Shown here one piece after another: positions 11,976-22,529 of a stretch of DNA of 64,000 bases. The notes under the pieces were generated by a model. That model was given only the letters and a program-made list of their open reading frames with translations. It did no database searches and was not told the origin of the DNA. The position numbers and the translations under genes are program-made. The stretch lies in the NCBI GenBank assembly GCA_013397695.1, contig VYZI01000083.1, positions 558,001 through 622,000 on the forward strand, written 5' to 3'. The stretch comes from Centropus unirufus (taxonomy: Eukaryota > Chordata > Aves > Cuculiformes > Centropidae). Every line of letters starts with the position of its first letter. Position 1 is the first letter of the stretch.

Positions 11976-14900
11976 CCACCTGGAAACGGACAGGATTCCA
12001 GCCTCCTCCTTCTTCACAGATGATCCAGGTTTGAGACAAAACTTGTGGCCTGTAGTCAGTGTAGCTGACTGATCGTTTTGATACTGTTCCTTTCTGAGGC
12101 GGTTATTGTATCTCAAAGCATTTTAAGAGACGGAGTCATTTATCAGAGCACTTTTGAGATGTGCATAACTACAGGAGAAGCCTTTTAACTGGGAGATTGT
12201 GTAAGATGATATTGTGTCCTAAATGCAAAGGAACAAAGAGAACAGAAAGAAAGGGAATAACCTGCAAAATGAAAATGTCATGAATAAAAAAGGATCATCA
12301 CTAGATTATAGTTCTATTTCATCTTAACCTTACTTATTTAATCTTTATATCACATTTTCTACACTGAAATATTAAAGCTTGGAATCTCTCTGGCACCTCC
12401 TCATGCACATTTTAATTAGATTTATGTAGAATTCTATATAAAGCCAGATCTGCTTGAGGTTCGGCTTCAAAGGATGGAGTTTGCTATAGCTTTGGATTAA
12501 CCCCACAGAAGACATTGGGGATGATTAGTACTTATGTCCTCCTCTTCCCTTCTTACCCAAGTTGCTTTTTTGAAAACTTCAGGGGGAACAAAACCCACTA
12601 CTTGAACAACTTTGAATGATTCTATTTGTAAATGACAATCTGGGTTCTAGCAAAATCTGTGCCTGCTGACTGCAGGAAATACACCGCCACCTTTTTTTTT
12701 GTCTTAGGAAATGCCCGTGGAGACCCACAAAATCTCATGTTTCGGTGCTATGATCCCTACTGTGTGACTGTAGCAGGACGCTCACCTGTACCATTGCACC
12801 GCAATGAGTGACCAGTGCTGCTGGGATGCGAGGTTAACATTGCATTGGTATAAAATGATCCCAGTAATCCATTGGATGTCATTGTAACCCAATGGGTCCT
12901 GAAGAGCTAGGCTGTGCTTCTGTGGTTGACCTTGAACATCAGCAGCAAAGGGCTGGGAACTTGAGAAGAGCCCTTGGTGTTAACACAGCTGAGAGTCTCT
13001 GATGCTTTTTGGAGTGCAATCTTTATTGTGACGAAGTGGCCCAGCTGTGCACATTATTTCTGGCACTCATAGACGCTCCTCACCTACAAACATTTAGTGC
13101 TGCAGGTAGAACAGGCAGTTCTGTAGAGCCTTTATCGATTTAAAATGTTAACATTGGGGAAGCTTCATTTTCCCTTCAGGGGGAGTGAGATCTTGTGCAT
13201 TATTTTCAGTGGGAGAGTGTTTGCATCTGAGGAAAGGGAAAGTGCGGGACCGACAGCAGCAGGGAGGACTCGGACACTGAGGAGGAGGAAAAGGTGTAGT
13301 CAAGCCTGGAGCTGTGAGAAGCTCATTGTCATGAGGCCACATCACGATGAGTGTCAGGTCCATGCATGTGGCAGGGAAATTAATTACCCAATTGAGCTTA
13401 AAATGCACTCCAGAATAAAATAGGACATATTCCTCTAATGTTTTACATTGTCCCTAAAGAACATGTACAAATATAATCCACTGGTTCCACCCTGGGGACT
13501 CAGTGACTTCCTGGTCACTTTAGAGAGCTGATTTCTAGTACCATAATCACAGAGTGGGACTGTAAAACTTACTAGTGATGATTTTATTTAATACTGATGT
13601 TGCTGATGCACATGCAAGCTCAGTAGTCTGCACACATTTATTGTACAGACCTGCACCAAATACTCTGACAGTTCTTTTTTTTTTTTTTTCTTTTCCCCCA
13701 AATCCAAGTATTTCTGAAATACCCACGTGCCCTTTTGTCCACCACATAAAATAAGAGGAGGAAAGGCCTGTTCTTAATGTAAATAGTGTTTTACACTTGC
13801 CCAGCTTACATCCATTCTAATGGTAAGTGTCTGACAAAAGCTTGTGGTGCCAAAGACCAAACAGAGCCACCAATCTCTGCCATTAGGTCTGCCTCTGTAG
13901 CATGGCCCTAAGGTCCTTCAGAAATTTTCCAGCAGGCCCATTCATTTACAGCTAATACAAGTCTGATAAATGCCTTTTAGCTCTAATTTGCTTTTATTAT
14001 CATCACCGCTGTTGACAGGCACTGTGTGGCACAGCAGAGAGAATGAATTCCCAAATCCCTGGGTTCTGTGTCATCTCTATGGCTCCGCTCCAGGTTTCAG
14101 TCATACAACTGCACCTGCGAAGCACATTTCAAACCAGCACATGAAAGTTTTTTGCCAGCTTTGCATTAAGTCAAAGTTTCAAAAATACCACCATATGCCT
14201 TGTGTTATCAATCCCAACTCAAACACTGCATCAAATGACCAGAGTGAATTGACCGAGATCCCTCCTAGCCAGTCTTGACTCTGACCTAGAAAACCATTTA
14301 GATGTCAATTGTGTGTTCTCAAGATCTGGAAAACTTCCCCCCCAGTTTTGTTTTCCAGCATGTTTAGTGAGGGTAAGAGTGGTTTACTTTGGGTGAAGTC
14401 TTAGGCGGGGGGAAAGAAGATCTTGTTCTGTATAGTGAATAGTGAAATTACAGGGGTTTTCAATCAATGGACGTTCAAAAACTGAAAAGGAAGGGATGCT
14501 TTGACTTATTGAAACTTTTGATAGAATTCTATATGCTATTTAGGGAGCTGTGTAGGAGTGGCACTTGGCTCTTTAGTGTCTTTCTGATAAAGTGAGATCA
14601 TGGACTCCTGCTTCTTCTCAGTCTAGATTTATTTAGTTCCTGCTTATCCTATTGGAACCATTAAAAGAGCGTATCATGGGAATGTAATTTTTCATTCCTC
14701 AAGTTCTGCATTAAGATAATTTCATGTCATAAATACCACGCAAAATACATTGGCATTTAATATAAAACTCTCTAAATCATTTAATTAAATCCTTTTTTTC
14801 CAATCTGAAATTTTATACCAAACTGATTCACTTTATTGATTAAATGAGTAAGGGAATTCAATGATACATCACTAGTTGTCTGAGATGTGTTGATCAGTAG

Positions 14901-17510
14901 CCTGTTGGAGGGCTTGAATTCAAATAAAGCTATTCTGGGTTTTCTATTGCATAGCAGCTTGCAGAAGGCAGTGATGGAGCTGGAGAGAAAGGTGTATCCA
15001 GTATTCTTGGAACTGAACCAGCCAGGATGCATGGGCTGGTCAGTGTTCAGAAAGGCAGGAAAGTAGGAGCATGTGACATTTCTTAAATTGTTGTATCAAA
15101 TGTACATGTTCTGGAAAGATAAATCCCTCTCTGAGTGCTGCTATTCAGCTCCTTCTCCTGCTACCTCTTTTTTTTGAAAAAATGTTAATACAGCGTTTCT
15201 GTTATTAATTATAGTCATGACTCTGCAATTCAAGATGTTCTGATTAGTGAACTTTTTCATAATCCATCTGGGAAATCTCTGTGTCCCCATCAGATATTTT
15301 TCCTAATGCCCAGGACTTTGCAGGTTTAGTATTAAGTGATCAAATCTCAGCCCAGAGCCATTTGAGGTAATTGAATCCCATGATTTGGGACCAGGTGTAC
15401 AAAGATGTTCAAACTAATTATTTAATAATTGAAAACAATAACCAGTGTAGTTAAATCTCTTGCTGATTTTCTAATGTTTATTAATTTAGGCACCTGTGTC
15501 TTTTGCACCACTTTCTTTCAAAATGCTTAGAAGGATCCTCATAGCATATAAATCTACAATGAATGTGATTACCTTGGTACACACTCTAGGTGCTTAAGTG
15601 ATTAGAAGAGCATTATTATTTTAATTGTTATATAGATTTCATTCTTATGAGTCTGCTTATTAAATAGTTGTTTAAATTCCTAGATAGACATCAAGGTGCA
15701 GAATTTGCATTAAAAACTCACTCTTCCATTTTCCACTACCTCTTTGAATGCCCTGATAGAGGGAGAATTGCAGATGTTCCCTTACCAATTAGGCAACTGG
15801 AACATTCAGAAATAGCTAAGATCAATATATGAAAACCACCAACACCAGCACCCTGATCGGCAGAAGAAACATTGCCCATCCCCTTGTGCAAATATGCTTC
15901 ATTCCATTGTTTCTGCAAATTGCTTTGAAGAACCATCTGAAAGAACCGAGGCTTAGAGTTCTGATGAACAATCAGCAGCTTCAGCTGTTTGTGCTTTTCC
16001 AAGAGCTTTACAAGGTGCAGCAGATGTTAAAACCTTGCGCCTTGCTTTCAGTGCCTCACTTAGCTGCATGTATTAGTTTAATTACCTTCTATACCTTCAA
16101 GGCAATTCACATTATATTATTTTCTTTTGCTAATGCACCTGCTTATAGAAAGCAAACTGTAAGTGGGGCACTCAGGACAAGGTAAAAATGGCAGCAAGAT
16201 TAGACTTATTGGTGTCTTTTCTTTTTCCTTTTCCCCACTCCCTTCACTCTGACTAAATAATAACTACTGGAAGGAATAACTTGACGAGCGGGAGCTATCT
16301 GTTATTTTTATTTGGTCCCAATACTGTTAATTAACAACAGATATGAAAGGTCCCGTAAAGGTATTCAAAATCTAACAAAAGCTGATTTTCCTTTCTATCT
16401 TTATTCTGCAAACAGAATTCTCATAATACTGTGAGATGGGCTACTTTAGCCTTAAAGACATGAAAACGAAGTAAGAATACAGCGGCATAGCAAGATGATT
16501 TATCAGCATGAACAAAATAAATGACCAGTATTAACTGTATCATTCCAGCAGTCGACACAGCAGTCCTAATGCTTTAACAGAATGTGTGGAAATAAATGAA
16601 ATGGCAGCATGATTACACTGATTACAGTGGTTGCAAATCCGTTCAGCTACAGTCATGCTTCAGTGGGGCTGTAATTGTAACTCACACAACTGCCGGACCA
16701 GGCTGCTCCGCTCTTGTGGCATCCCTGCTGTTTGTTTCCTCTTATTTGGTTCTTGGCATCATTGGCCCGAGCCTGGCCCACGCGTACACAGAGGTGTAAT
16801 TCCCTTTGTTTCCGTGGTGGGGAAAATCACCTTTGTTACATATGGCAGTGCTGGCTCTAAACTCTTCGAGCTCACATGTGCTGCCACAGAAGTGCCATCA
16901 AATAATGGGATTTGGTGAGATTTAATACCATTCCTATTCTCTTACAGGAGAGACCTATCAAGCTCTCATTAAATTGATTGGTAAAGAGGGTAAGGAGTTT
17001 GGCTGCTCAATATCAAACATCTCTCCTCTCCCCTTTGCCCCTAGATACTAGTCCTGAACAGAGGAAATCCAAACCTTTGTGATTTGGCTTTGATTAGCGC
17101 TGCCTCACGCTGCAAGTAGGACTTTGTAGGAGAGATGGATTTGTTGCTGTTGTTCCGCATTTCCCATTGGCAACCCATGGCAGCACCTAGCCTAAAGCTG
17201 ACCATTATATTTCATTTATGAAAAGGTAGAGAAAAGGAAAATACATTTTGATGTGTCTGCATTTTGTCTACATTTCAAAGGCACTGACATTTTACAGTGG
17301 CTTCTTTTCTTTTTCCCCCTCGGATAATGATGTGACACCATCAAGGCAGAATGCATAAATGTCTGGGGGTGACTGTCACATCCTCCAGTTTCTCTTCTGT
17401 GCCCCTTGCTTGCCATTAGATCCCTGCTGTCAGTTGGAAGGTAGTGTTCCCTCACTGCCTGGACTGCTTTGTGGGCTTCCTTGCTGTGCCAGCTTGTGAT
17501 TTGCAGAACT
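11976..17510. other. Unique sequence with overlapping short open frames at 16596-16918
   Basis: No gene is recognised. T15 lies at 13675-13689. The interval 15390-15700 and the zone around 16050-16130 are AT-rich with TAATTA-type sites. At 16596-16918 two plus-strand frames (67 and 95 codons) overlap in a CpG-bearing patch (CACGCG near 16780) with neither splice context nor a known domain. A strong acceptor-like tract ends at 12708 but has no matching donor. Confidence 0.4.
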
Positions 17511-17590
17511 TTCTCTGGATCCCACACAGGTCTGAGCACTCCAGGTGTGGCCCTCACACGAGCCCAGCTCAGCTGCAGGCTCAAAATGTA
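17511..17590 (-). mobile_element. Probable old CR1 fragment, antisense
   Basis: The stretch GAGCACTCCAGGTGTGGCCC followed by CTCACACGAG resembles the reverse complement of the CR1 block read as GCACTCCAGGTGTGGCCTCAC in many bird copies. The preceding TGGATCCCACAC also fits. Similarity fades outside about 80 bp. The long antisense frame at 17216-17635 (139 codons) overlaps it but does not look like reverse transcriptase. Confidence 0.4.
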
Positions 17591-17970
17591 CTGCAGAGCA
17601 AGCAACAAAGACTGGATCAAAATCAAGAGGCTCAATCATTTTTTTAAAAAAGTGTTTATTTGTTCCTTATGAAGCAAAATAAAACCCTTAGCTCTGGTCT
17701 CCTTGAGGCTAAGGTGCTAATACGAAAAACACTATTGCTGTCATAGAGAAAAGGAGGTTGGAAACACTGAAACCACAAAAGGCATGAAGAACCAAATCAA
17801 TGAAACCCAGGATACTGCTGTGAATTTGTGTCTCTGCAGAGGCTGGGGAGCCAGGGACAGCAGTTGACAAACCAGCAGTTGGCTTCCAGGGGAAGCTTGG
17901 ACAACCACTACACTGGAGATGCTTTAGCCTTGATGATCCCTACCCAGGTCCTGTGAGTCCAGTGGAGCTT

Positions 17971-17984
17971 TGCCCCCTACTCAC
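17971..17984 (-). promoter_or_regulatory. CTCF-like motif, minus orientation
   Basis: The minus strand reads TGAGTAGGGGGCAA, which shares the YAGGGGGC core of the CTCF matrix but lacks the leading CCA. It is weaker than the sites at 11962 and 60642. Confidence 0.2.
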
Positions 17985-18179
17985 AGAGGTTTGGGCCCAT
18001 TCGCGGGTAGGGGTGTGTGTGCACCGTTCTCACAAAGCTGCAGCTTGGACAGCCAGAACAATTTTCAGTATCTTCGGGCAGTGGCCAAACCAGGTGAGCT
18101 GAATCCAAATCTTCTCCTTCCTGAGAGTGGAGCTAAGTGCGTCTTAAGGGAAAGTTGCTCTCTGCTTGTCAGACACATT

Positions 18180-18420
18180 GATATATGATGGTAATTGCTT
18201 TCGTGTACGTTTAATTACAGTATTGTAATTAGCAGGTTGCAAGAGCAGATACAGAGGGTCTTTTCATGGAGCTGACTCCGATACGCCAGGAAAACATCTC
18301 AAAAAGAAAAGGGCAGAGCAATGTCACATTGTAATGCAGCTCTTTGTGCCTGGAGAAGAGGGTTAATTAGCTGATTGCGCCCCTCTTCATCTTCATTTTT
18401 TTAGGTGGAGGGAACATTGG
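18180..18420. promoter_or_regulatory. Homeodomain-site cluster, possible conserved element
   Basis: A perfect inverted repeat (TAATTACA, GTAT, TGTAATTA) at 18212-18231 places two TAATTA-class sites head to head. A further GGTAATTGC lies at 18190-18198 and GTTAATTAGCTGATTG at 18362-18377. Retained CpGs around 18203, 18209, 18280 and 18285 occur in otherwise CpG-poor DNA. Together these are typical of developmental enhancers in vertebrate introns or gene deserts, but the enhancer reading is inference. Confidence 0.3.
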
Positions 18421-18439
18421 AAAAAGGAGACTAATTTAT

Positions 18440-19987
18440 CTTCAAATCCTTGTTCAGCACTGTGGCTTGGGCTTGATGCTGGGGCAGGGACCAGTGGAAG
18501 TGGGAACAGAAACTCCATAAAGATCTTCATTCTCTCTGGGGAAAAAAAGAGGCAGAGAGAGATGCAATCTTTGAGTAGAGTTCACCATGGCAACTAGAGC
18601 GAGAGAAAATGGTGATGATTCTGGGTTAACGCTGTGTGTGGGGACGTGTAAGTCACCCCTACTTCCTCCTGCACCTATTAACCAAGTTCACTTTTCAAAA
18701 GGCCCTCTCAGACTCGCATCAGCAGATGTCGAAGAGGTTAGCTGGCTCAGTTGTGTTCTTCAACATAACCCACTATTCAGCTTAAGTATTAGGTCATATT
18801 CCTATTTATTGAAGTGATCTATTAACGGGATTAAAGAGCACAGTCTTTTTAATTGTGCTTGCAGAAGTAAGTACAAATTGCACATTTAATTATTGTGTAC
18901 TTAAAATCTGATAATCGTAGAAAATCAAATACACAACTTGGTTGATTTGGAAAGTATTTTTAATAGGGTACTATTAAATTATAGAGTTAAACATTATTAG
19001 ATATATTTATTCATGAGAGATAATTTGATATGTAACAAAATAAGCCAATACATGGTGTAACCTCTTGCAGTCTAATTTTCATAGATGAGCTCTTGCATAT
19101 TTAATATCCTTTGAGGATATGTTTTAACCTAGACTAATTACTGCTTTCCTCTTATTTCTGTTCAGTCTGACATTGATGTTTGGCTAAAATAATGTAATAT
19201 TGTTATTACAGAGCAAATTGACTAAATCTAGCTTATTTAATTTAGAGCCATTGTTTATACTGTAAATGGCCTGATGAGGGTTACGACAACAAGCATTGCA
19301 CGCAAACACAAACCACCTCTGGGTGAAAGATAACTGACACATTAAAATCATCTCTAGAAAGAAACCTTATTCATCACAGGATGAACACCTCCCGGAATAT
19401 TTTCTAATCCCCAAAGCTGGTTTATAATGCCTGCACCCCATATAATCCTGTTAAATTTATAAGGAGAAGTAAAGTAAGAAGTGAATGGTGATAGAAGTTA
19501 TTCTTACCTTATTAAGGCAATTCAGTTTAACAGACTCTCAAGATAGTTGGGAACCTTGTCAGAAACTTTCAATAGACAGAACACCTGAGCACAGAGATTT
19601 TGTGCTTTAAAGTAGGTTAATTAATTAATTGAGAACCAATGTCATGGCTTTGATATATACATTAATTTAATGTCTGTGAAAATTTTTAATGAGATGTTTT
19701 AATTTTGTTCTCAGTGACGTCTTCATAAAATGCACTGACAGGTTAGGGTCTGTGTTTGTATGGTTTGGGATGATGCCAGGGGTGTCGGCTGGCTTCAGCT
19801 TGGCTTTGCTTGCTTTGGCAGCCAAACATCTTGCTACATTTTGCTTTCTCTGGTTTATCAATTTGTTAACTTACTAAAGGTTTAATAGGCCTTTCTTGTA
19901 TCAAAATAATTTACCAAATAATAAATGATAAATACTTCCAGAGAAAACTTATCTTCATGTAACTTTAATTTGCATTTGATTGTACAG
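18440..19987. other. AT-rich sequence, no gene recognised
   Basis: No gene is seen. The interval 18830-19260 is very AT-rich and non-repetitive, with many TTTAAT and TAATTA-type words. (TTAA)3TT lies at 19617-19630. The interval may extend the conserved-looking block at 18180-18420. Confidence 0.4.
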
Positions 19988-20021
19988 TTATGATCAATGC
20001 CCGAGCCTGAAAGTTTCAAAG
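19988..20021 (+). other. Micro-exon-like segment (unverified)
   Basis: This is a 34-bp segment between an acceptor ending GATTGTACAG and the donor CAAAG/GTGAGT. One frame is open (1 nt then 11 codons, YDQCPSLKVSK) and ends in phase 0. That phase matches the only open frame of the next strong acceptor segment at 20962, giving a possible 940-bp intron. The acceptor pyrimidine tract is weak and the peptide is unrecognised. Confidence 0.17.
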
Positions 20022-20961
20022 GTGAGTAGTGCAATAAAATAGTTCATCTTGGTCCTGAAGCAAGCCTGGGTGGTAAAAGATGAAATTTTCAGTGCTTTTT
20101 GTGATGCTAAGATCCTTTTTTATGTGTTATATCAACTGAAGTGTTATTCTTGGCTACAAGCAGATCTTTCATGTTTTTCAACCATTTTAATTAAAGTTTT
20201 TTAAACATAATTCTGCTAAACTTCAAACCAGGAAAGTTTAATGAAAAGTAAAAACTTAAGTAAAAAAAGGGTATGTTTTGGATATATAAAGACATTTAGA
20301 AGTGGGGTCTTGAAAATTTAGGCTTCCTCTAAACTGTCTCTCAGAGATAGGTTCAGATTTGAAGGGGATTTTGAGATCTGAGGCATCTCGTGCAGAATTT
20401 CTGCCCCAGCCAGCATGGGCAACCCCAGAGGGTTGAGGTGAGTAAGTCACAGCATGGGTAACGTTCCTTGTTTTGAGCAGAAACGTAGACTGACAGACAA
20501 AGTGAAGGCAGCAACAGTAACCAGACTATACCATATGTAAAAATTTGACTTTGTGCCCATATCTATCCTTGACTAACTCCATTTACACTGGTGGGCACTA
20601 TATTAGCCAAGTGTGATTAAAACCCAGCCTTCTTAGCTCTGTAGAACCTCATTGATGACCTCATCATGAACCACGATTTAGGGAAAATTAACAAAATGAC
20701 TGATATTACAGCTAGTAGTTTTAAGTAATTTTGCTTGATGGTAAAATACCATATGATAGCAGATAGCTTCCTGCTGAAATGAACTCAGATGAATTTTGGC
20801 AGCTCTAAGGATATACACTTCATTTCTGGTAGTTTCAGAGCACTCTCAACTGAAGAGTTGAACCATATGCTAAAATGAAGGATATAAAATAGATTTTAAT
20901 CCTGCCCTATTCCTTCAATTAAAGTTTTTCAACTTTATTTTTTTCATTTTTTTTCCCCCAG

Positions 20962-21099
20962 AATTGCTATTGCATTGCTGTTACAGGTCTTGCAAGTATC
21001 AGCTCAGATAGAAAGGTCAGTATAACCAGCTGGAATCTTGGGCAGCCTTTTATGAATGCTTATCATAGTCCAGGTCCTGTAACAAGACATATTAAGTGA
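20962..21099 (+). other. Exon-like segment with in-frame stop (unverified)
   Basis: The segment follows a very strong acceptor tract: about 25 nt of almost pure pyrimidine ending CCCCCAG at 20961. It is open for 45 codons, starting NCYCIAVTGLASISSDRKVS and ending at TGA 21097-21099. No good donor lies inside (best is AAAG/GTCAGT near 21015), so if real it would be a 3'-terminal exon. An AATAAA hexamer follows at 21577-21582. It is in phase with the micro-exon-like segment at 19988-20021. I recognise no domain. A pseudo-exon in intronic DNA remains the default explanation. Confidence 0.2.
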
Positions 21100-21938
21100 A
21101 CATTGTGCTCCGTCTTTACCAGGACAAGGCCTGCAAACGTTTCCTGCAAGTGTCAGAGTTCTATCTGGACATGTATTTCATGGGCTTGTTCAGATTGTAA
21201 GGTCCTTGGGTTAAGAGAGGAAATGTGTTTGCCAAGACTGCCATCAGATTTCCTCTCAAAATTCTGACATTGCTCCTCCAGGATTTTCTGCTAGAGAATG
21301 TATCCTAAAGAACTAACTTCAATTAAATACAGTTCGTGGATCAGCTCATTCTGAATTTCACTCTTGTGCCAGGCTATGGCAAATAAGCACCCTATAGGCG
21401 TCTCAGGCAGAGATCTTTTTGATTACACCTTCTGACAGAGTAATCCTTACACTAGGAACTGTGTGTCTTTTGAAATGTTGTCTACTGCCAAGAAAACATT
21501 CAAATTTTTAGAGCCTGGAATATGTTGCAAACTTCCATTATTCCCCATATTGTATAGAAATTTCTTCTAATAGATGAATAAATCTGATAACTTCATGATC
21601 ATGTTGCTCTCACAGAGCTTGATAGGAAAATCACCCACAATCTTGGTTTGTCACCCTTGAACTTGGGAGATTGCTGGTGCTCTGAGGTTGTTCTGATTTG
21701 GTCATAATGGTACAAAGTAGAAGATAGGAATTAATAAGCAACTGAGAGCTCAGGGTTGTCTGTGCTGGGGGCTGAGACCAGGGTACTGACAGAAATGTCA
21801 CTGCATCTGGCTGGAGTAATGAAATGAGCTTCAGACTATTCTCGCAGATCCGGTCATTAACCGTAGCACATCTGTAATCTGCTTCTTGTGTTAAAGTGAA
21901 GTATCCTTTCCTGCTATCTGAAGTGTGTTTAATAAAAT
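21100..21938. other. Unique sequence with one AATAAA hexamer
   Basis: No gene or repeat is recognised. AATAAA at 21577-21582 is the only notable signal and would matter only if the upstream terminal-exon candidate is transcribed. Confidence 0.35.
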
Positions 21939-21943
21939 ATCCC
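21939..21943 (+). repeat. Target-site duplication, left copy
   Basis: ATCCC lies immediately outside the LTR and is repeated exactly at 22525-22529. Confidence 0.65.
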
Positions 21944-22524
21944 TCTCATGCTTTAACTCCAGCCCCAAGCAGTCACTTGCTCACCCTTCTTCCTTCCCAT
22001 CCCTCCCCTGTGGGAAGGGGAAAGAACCAAAAGGATGAAAGTGGGAAAACTCATGGGCTGGGATAAAGACAGTTTAGTAGGAAAAGCAAAAAATTTGTGA
22101 AGAAGCAAAGCAAAAGAAGGAATTCATCCACTACTTCCCATCAGCAGGCAGGTCCTCAGCCACTTCCAGGAAAGCAGAGCTTCCTCACACGTAACTGCTG
22201 CTTAGGAAGAGAAATTACATCACTCTGGAGGTCACCCCTTCCTTCTTCCCCAGCTTTAAATGCTGAACATGATGTCGTATGGTATGGAATATTCCTTTGG
22301 TTCACTGGGGTCAGCTTTCCCGTCTCTGTCCGCTCCTAATTCCTCGTGCACTCCAAGTCTCCTCACTTGTGGGGCGGGGTGAGAAGCAGAAAAGGCCTTG
22401 GATCTGTGTGAGCACTGCTTGGCAATGATGAAAACATCTGGATATTTTCAGCACAAATCCAGAACTCAGCCCCATACCAGCTACTATGAAGACCATTAAC
22501 CATCTTCTGACCCAAACCAGCCTG
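21944..22524 (-). mobile_element. Solitary LTR of an avian endogenous retrovirus, antisense
   Basis: Read on the minus strand, the 581 bp run collinearly with a bird LTR family I recognise from memory. They start with CTGGTTTGGG, a CATAGTAGCTGGTATGGGGC block, GGATTTGTGCTGAAAA, and AAGGCCTTTTCTGCTTCTCA. They continue through a degenerate TATA region (rc of 22252-22263), GGAAGTAGTGGATGAATTCC, and a decayed polyadenylation zone near rc of 22061-22080. The end is GGAGTTAAAGCATGAGA. ATCCC at 21939-21943 and 22525-22529 flanks it as a perfect 5-bp target duplication, the length usual for ERVL-type integration. No internal retroviral sequence adjoins it, so it is a solo LTR left by recombination. 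Terminal TG/CA, TATA and poly-A signals are all mutated, which indicates an old, probably inactive copy. The exact family name is not claimed. Confidence 0.88.
21992..22018. other. Perfect 8-bp inverted repeat inside the LTR
   Basis: CCTTCCCA and TGGGAAGG are separated by 12 nt. It lies in the LTR's 3' part and is probably incidental to the C-rich segment of that family. Confidence 0.5.
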
Positions 22525-22529
22525 ATCCC
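22525..22529 (+). repeat. Target-site duplication, right copy
   Basis: An exact copy of ATCCC from 21939-21943, directly abutting the LTR. Confidence 0.65.

Noticed and set aside
12709..12813. Stop-free 34-codon stretch after a strong acceptor tract
   Set aside because: No credible donor follows and the frame closes at TGA without a poly-A signal close by.
17216..17635. 139-codon minus-strand frame
   Set aside because: It overlaps a probable CR1 scrap but does not read as reverse transcriptase, and no other support was seen.
17820..17960. CR1-like wording (GATGATCCC...CAGGTCC)
   Set aside because: The match is short and the expected following block is missing.
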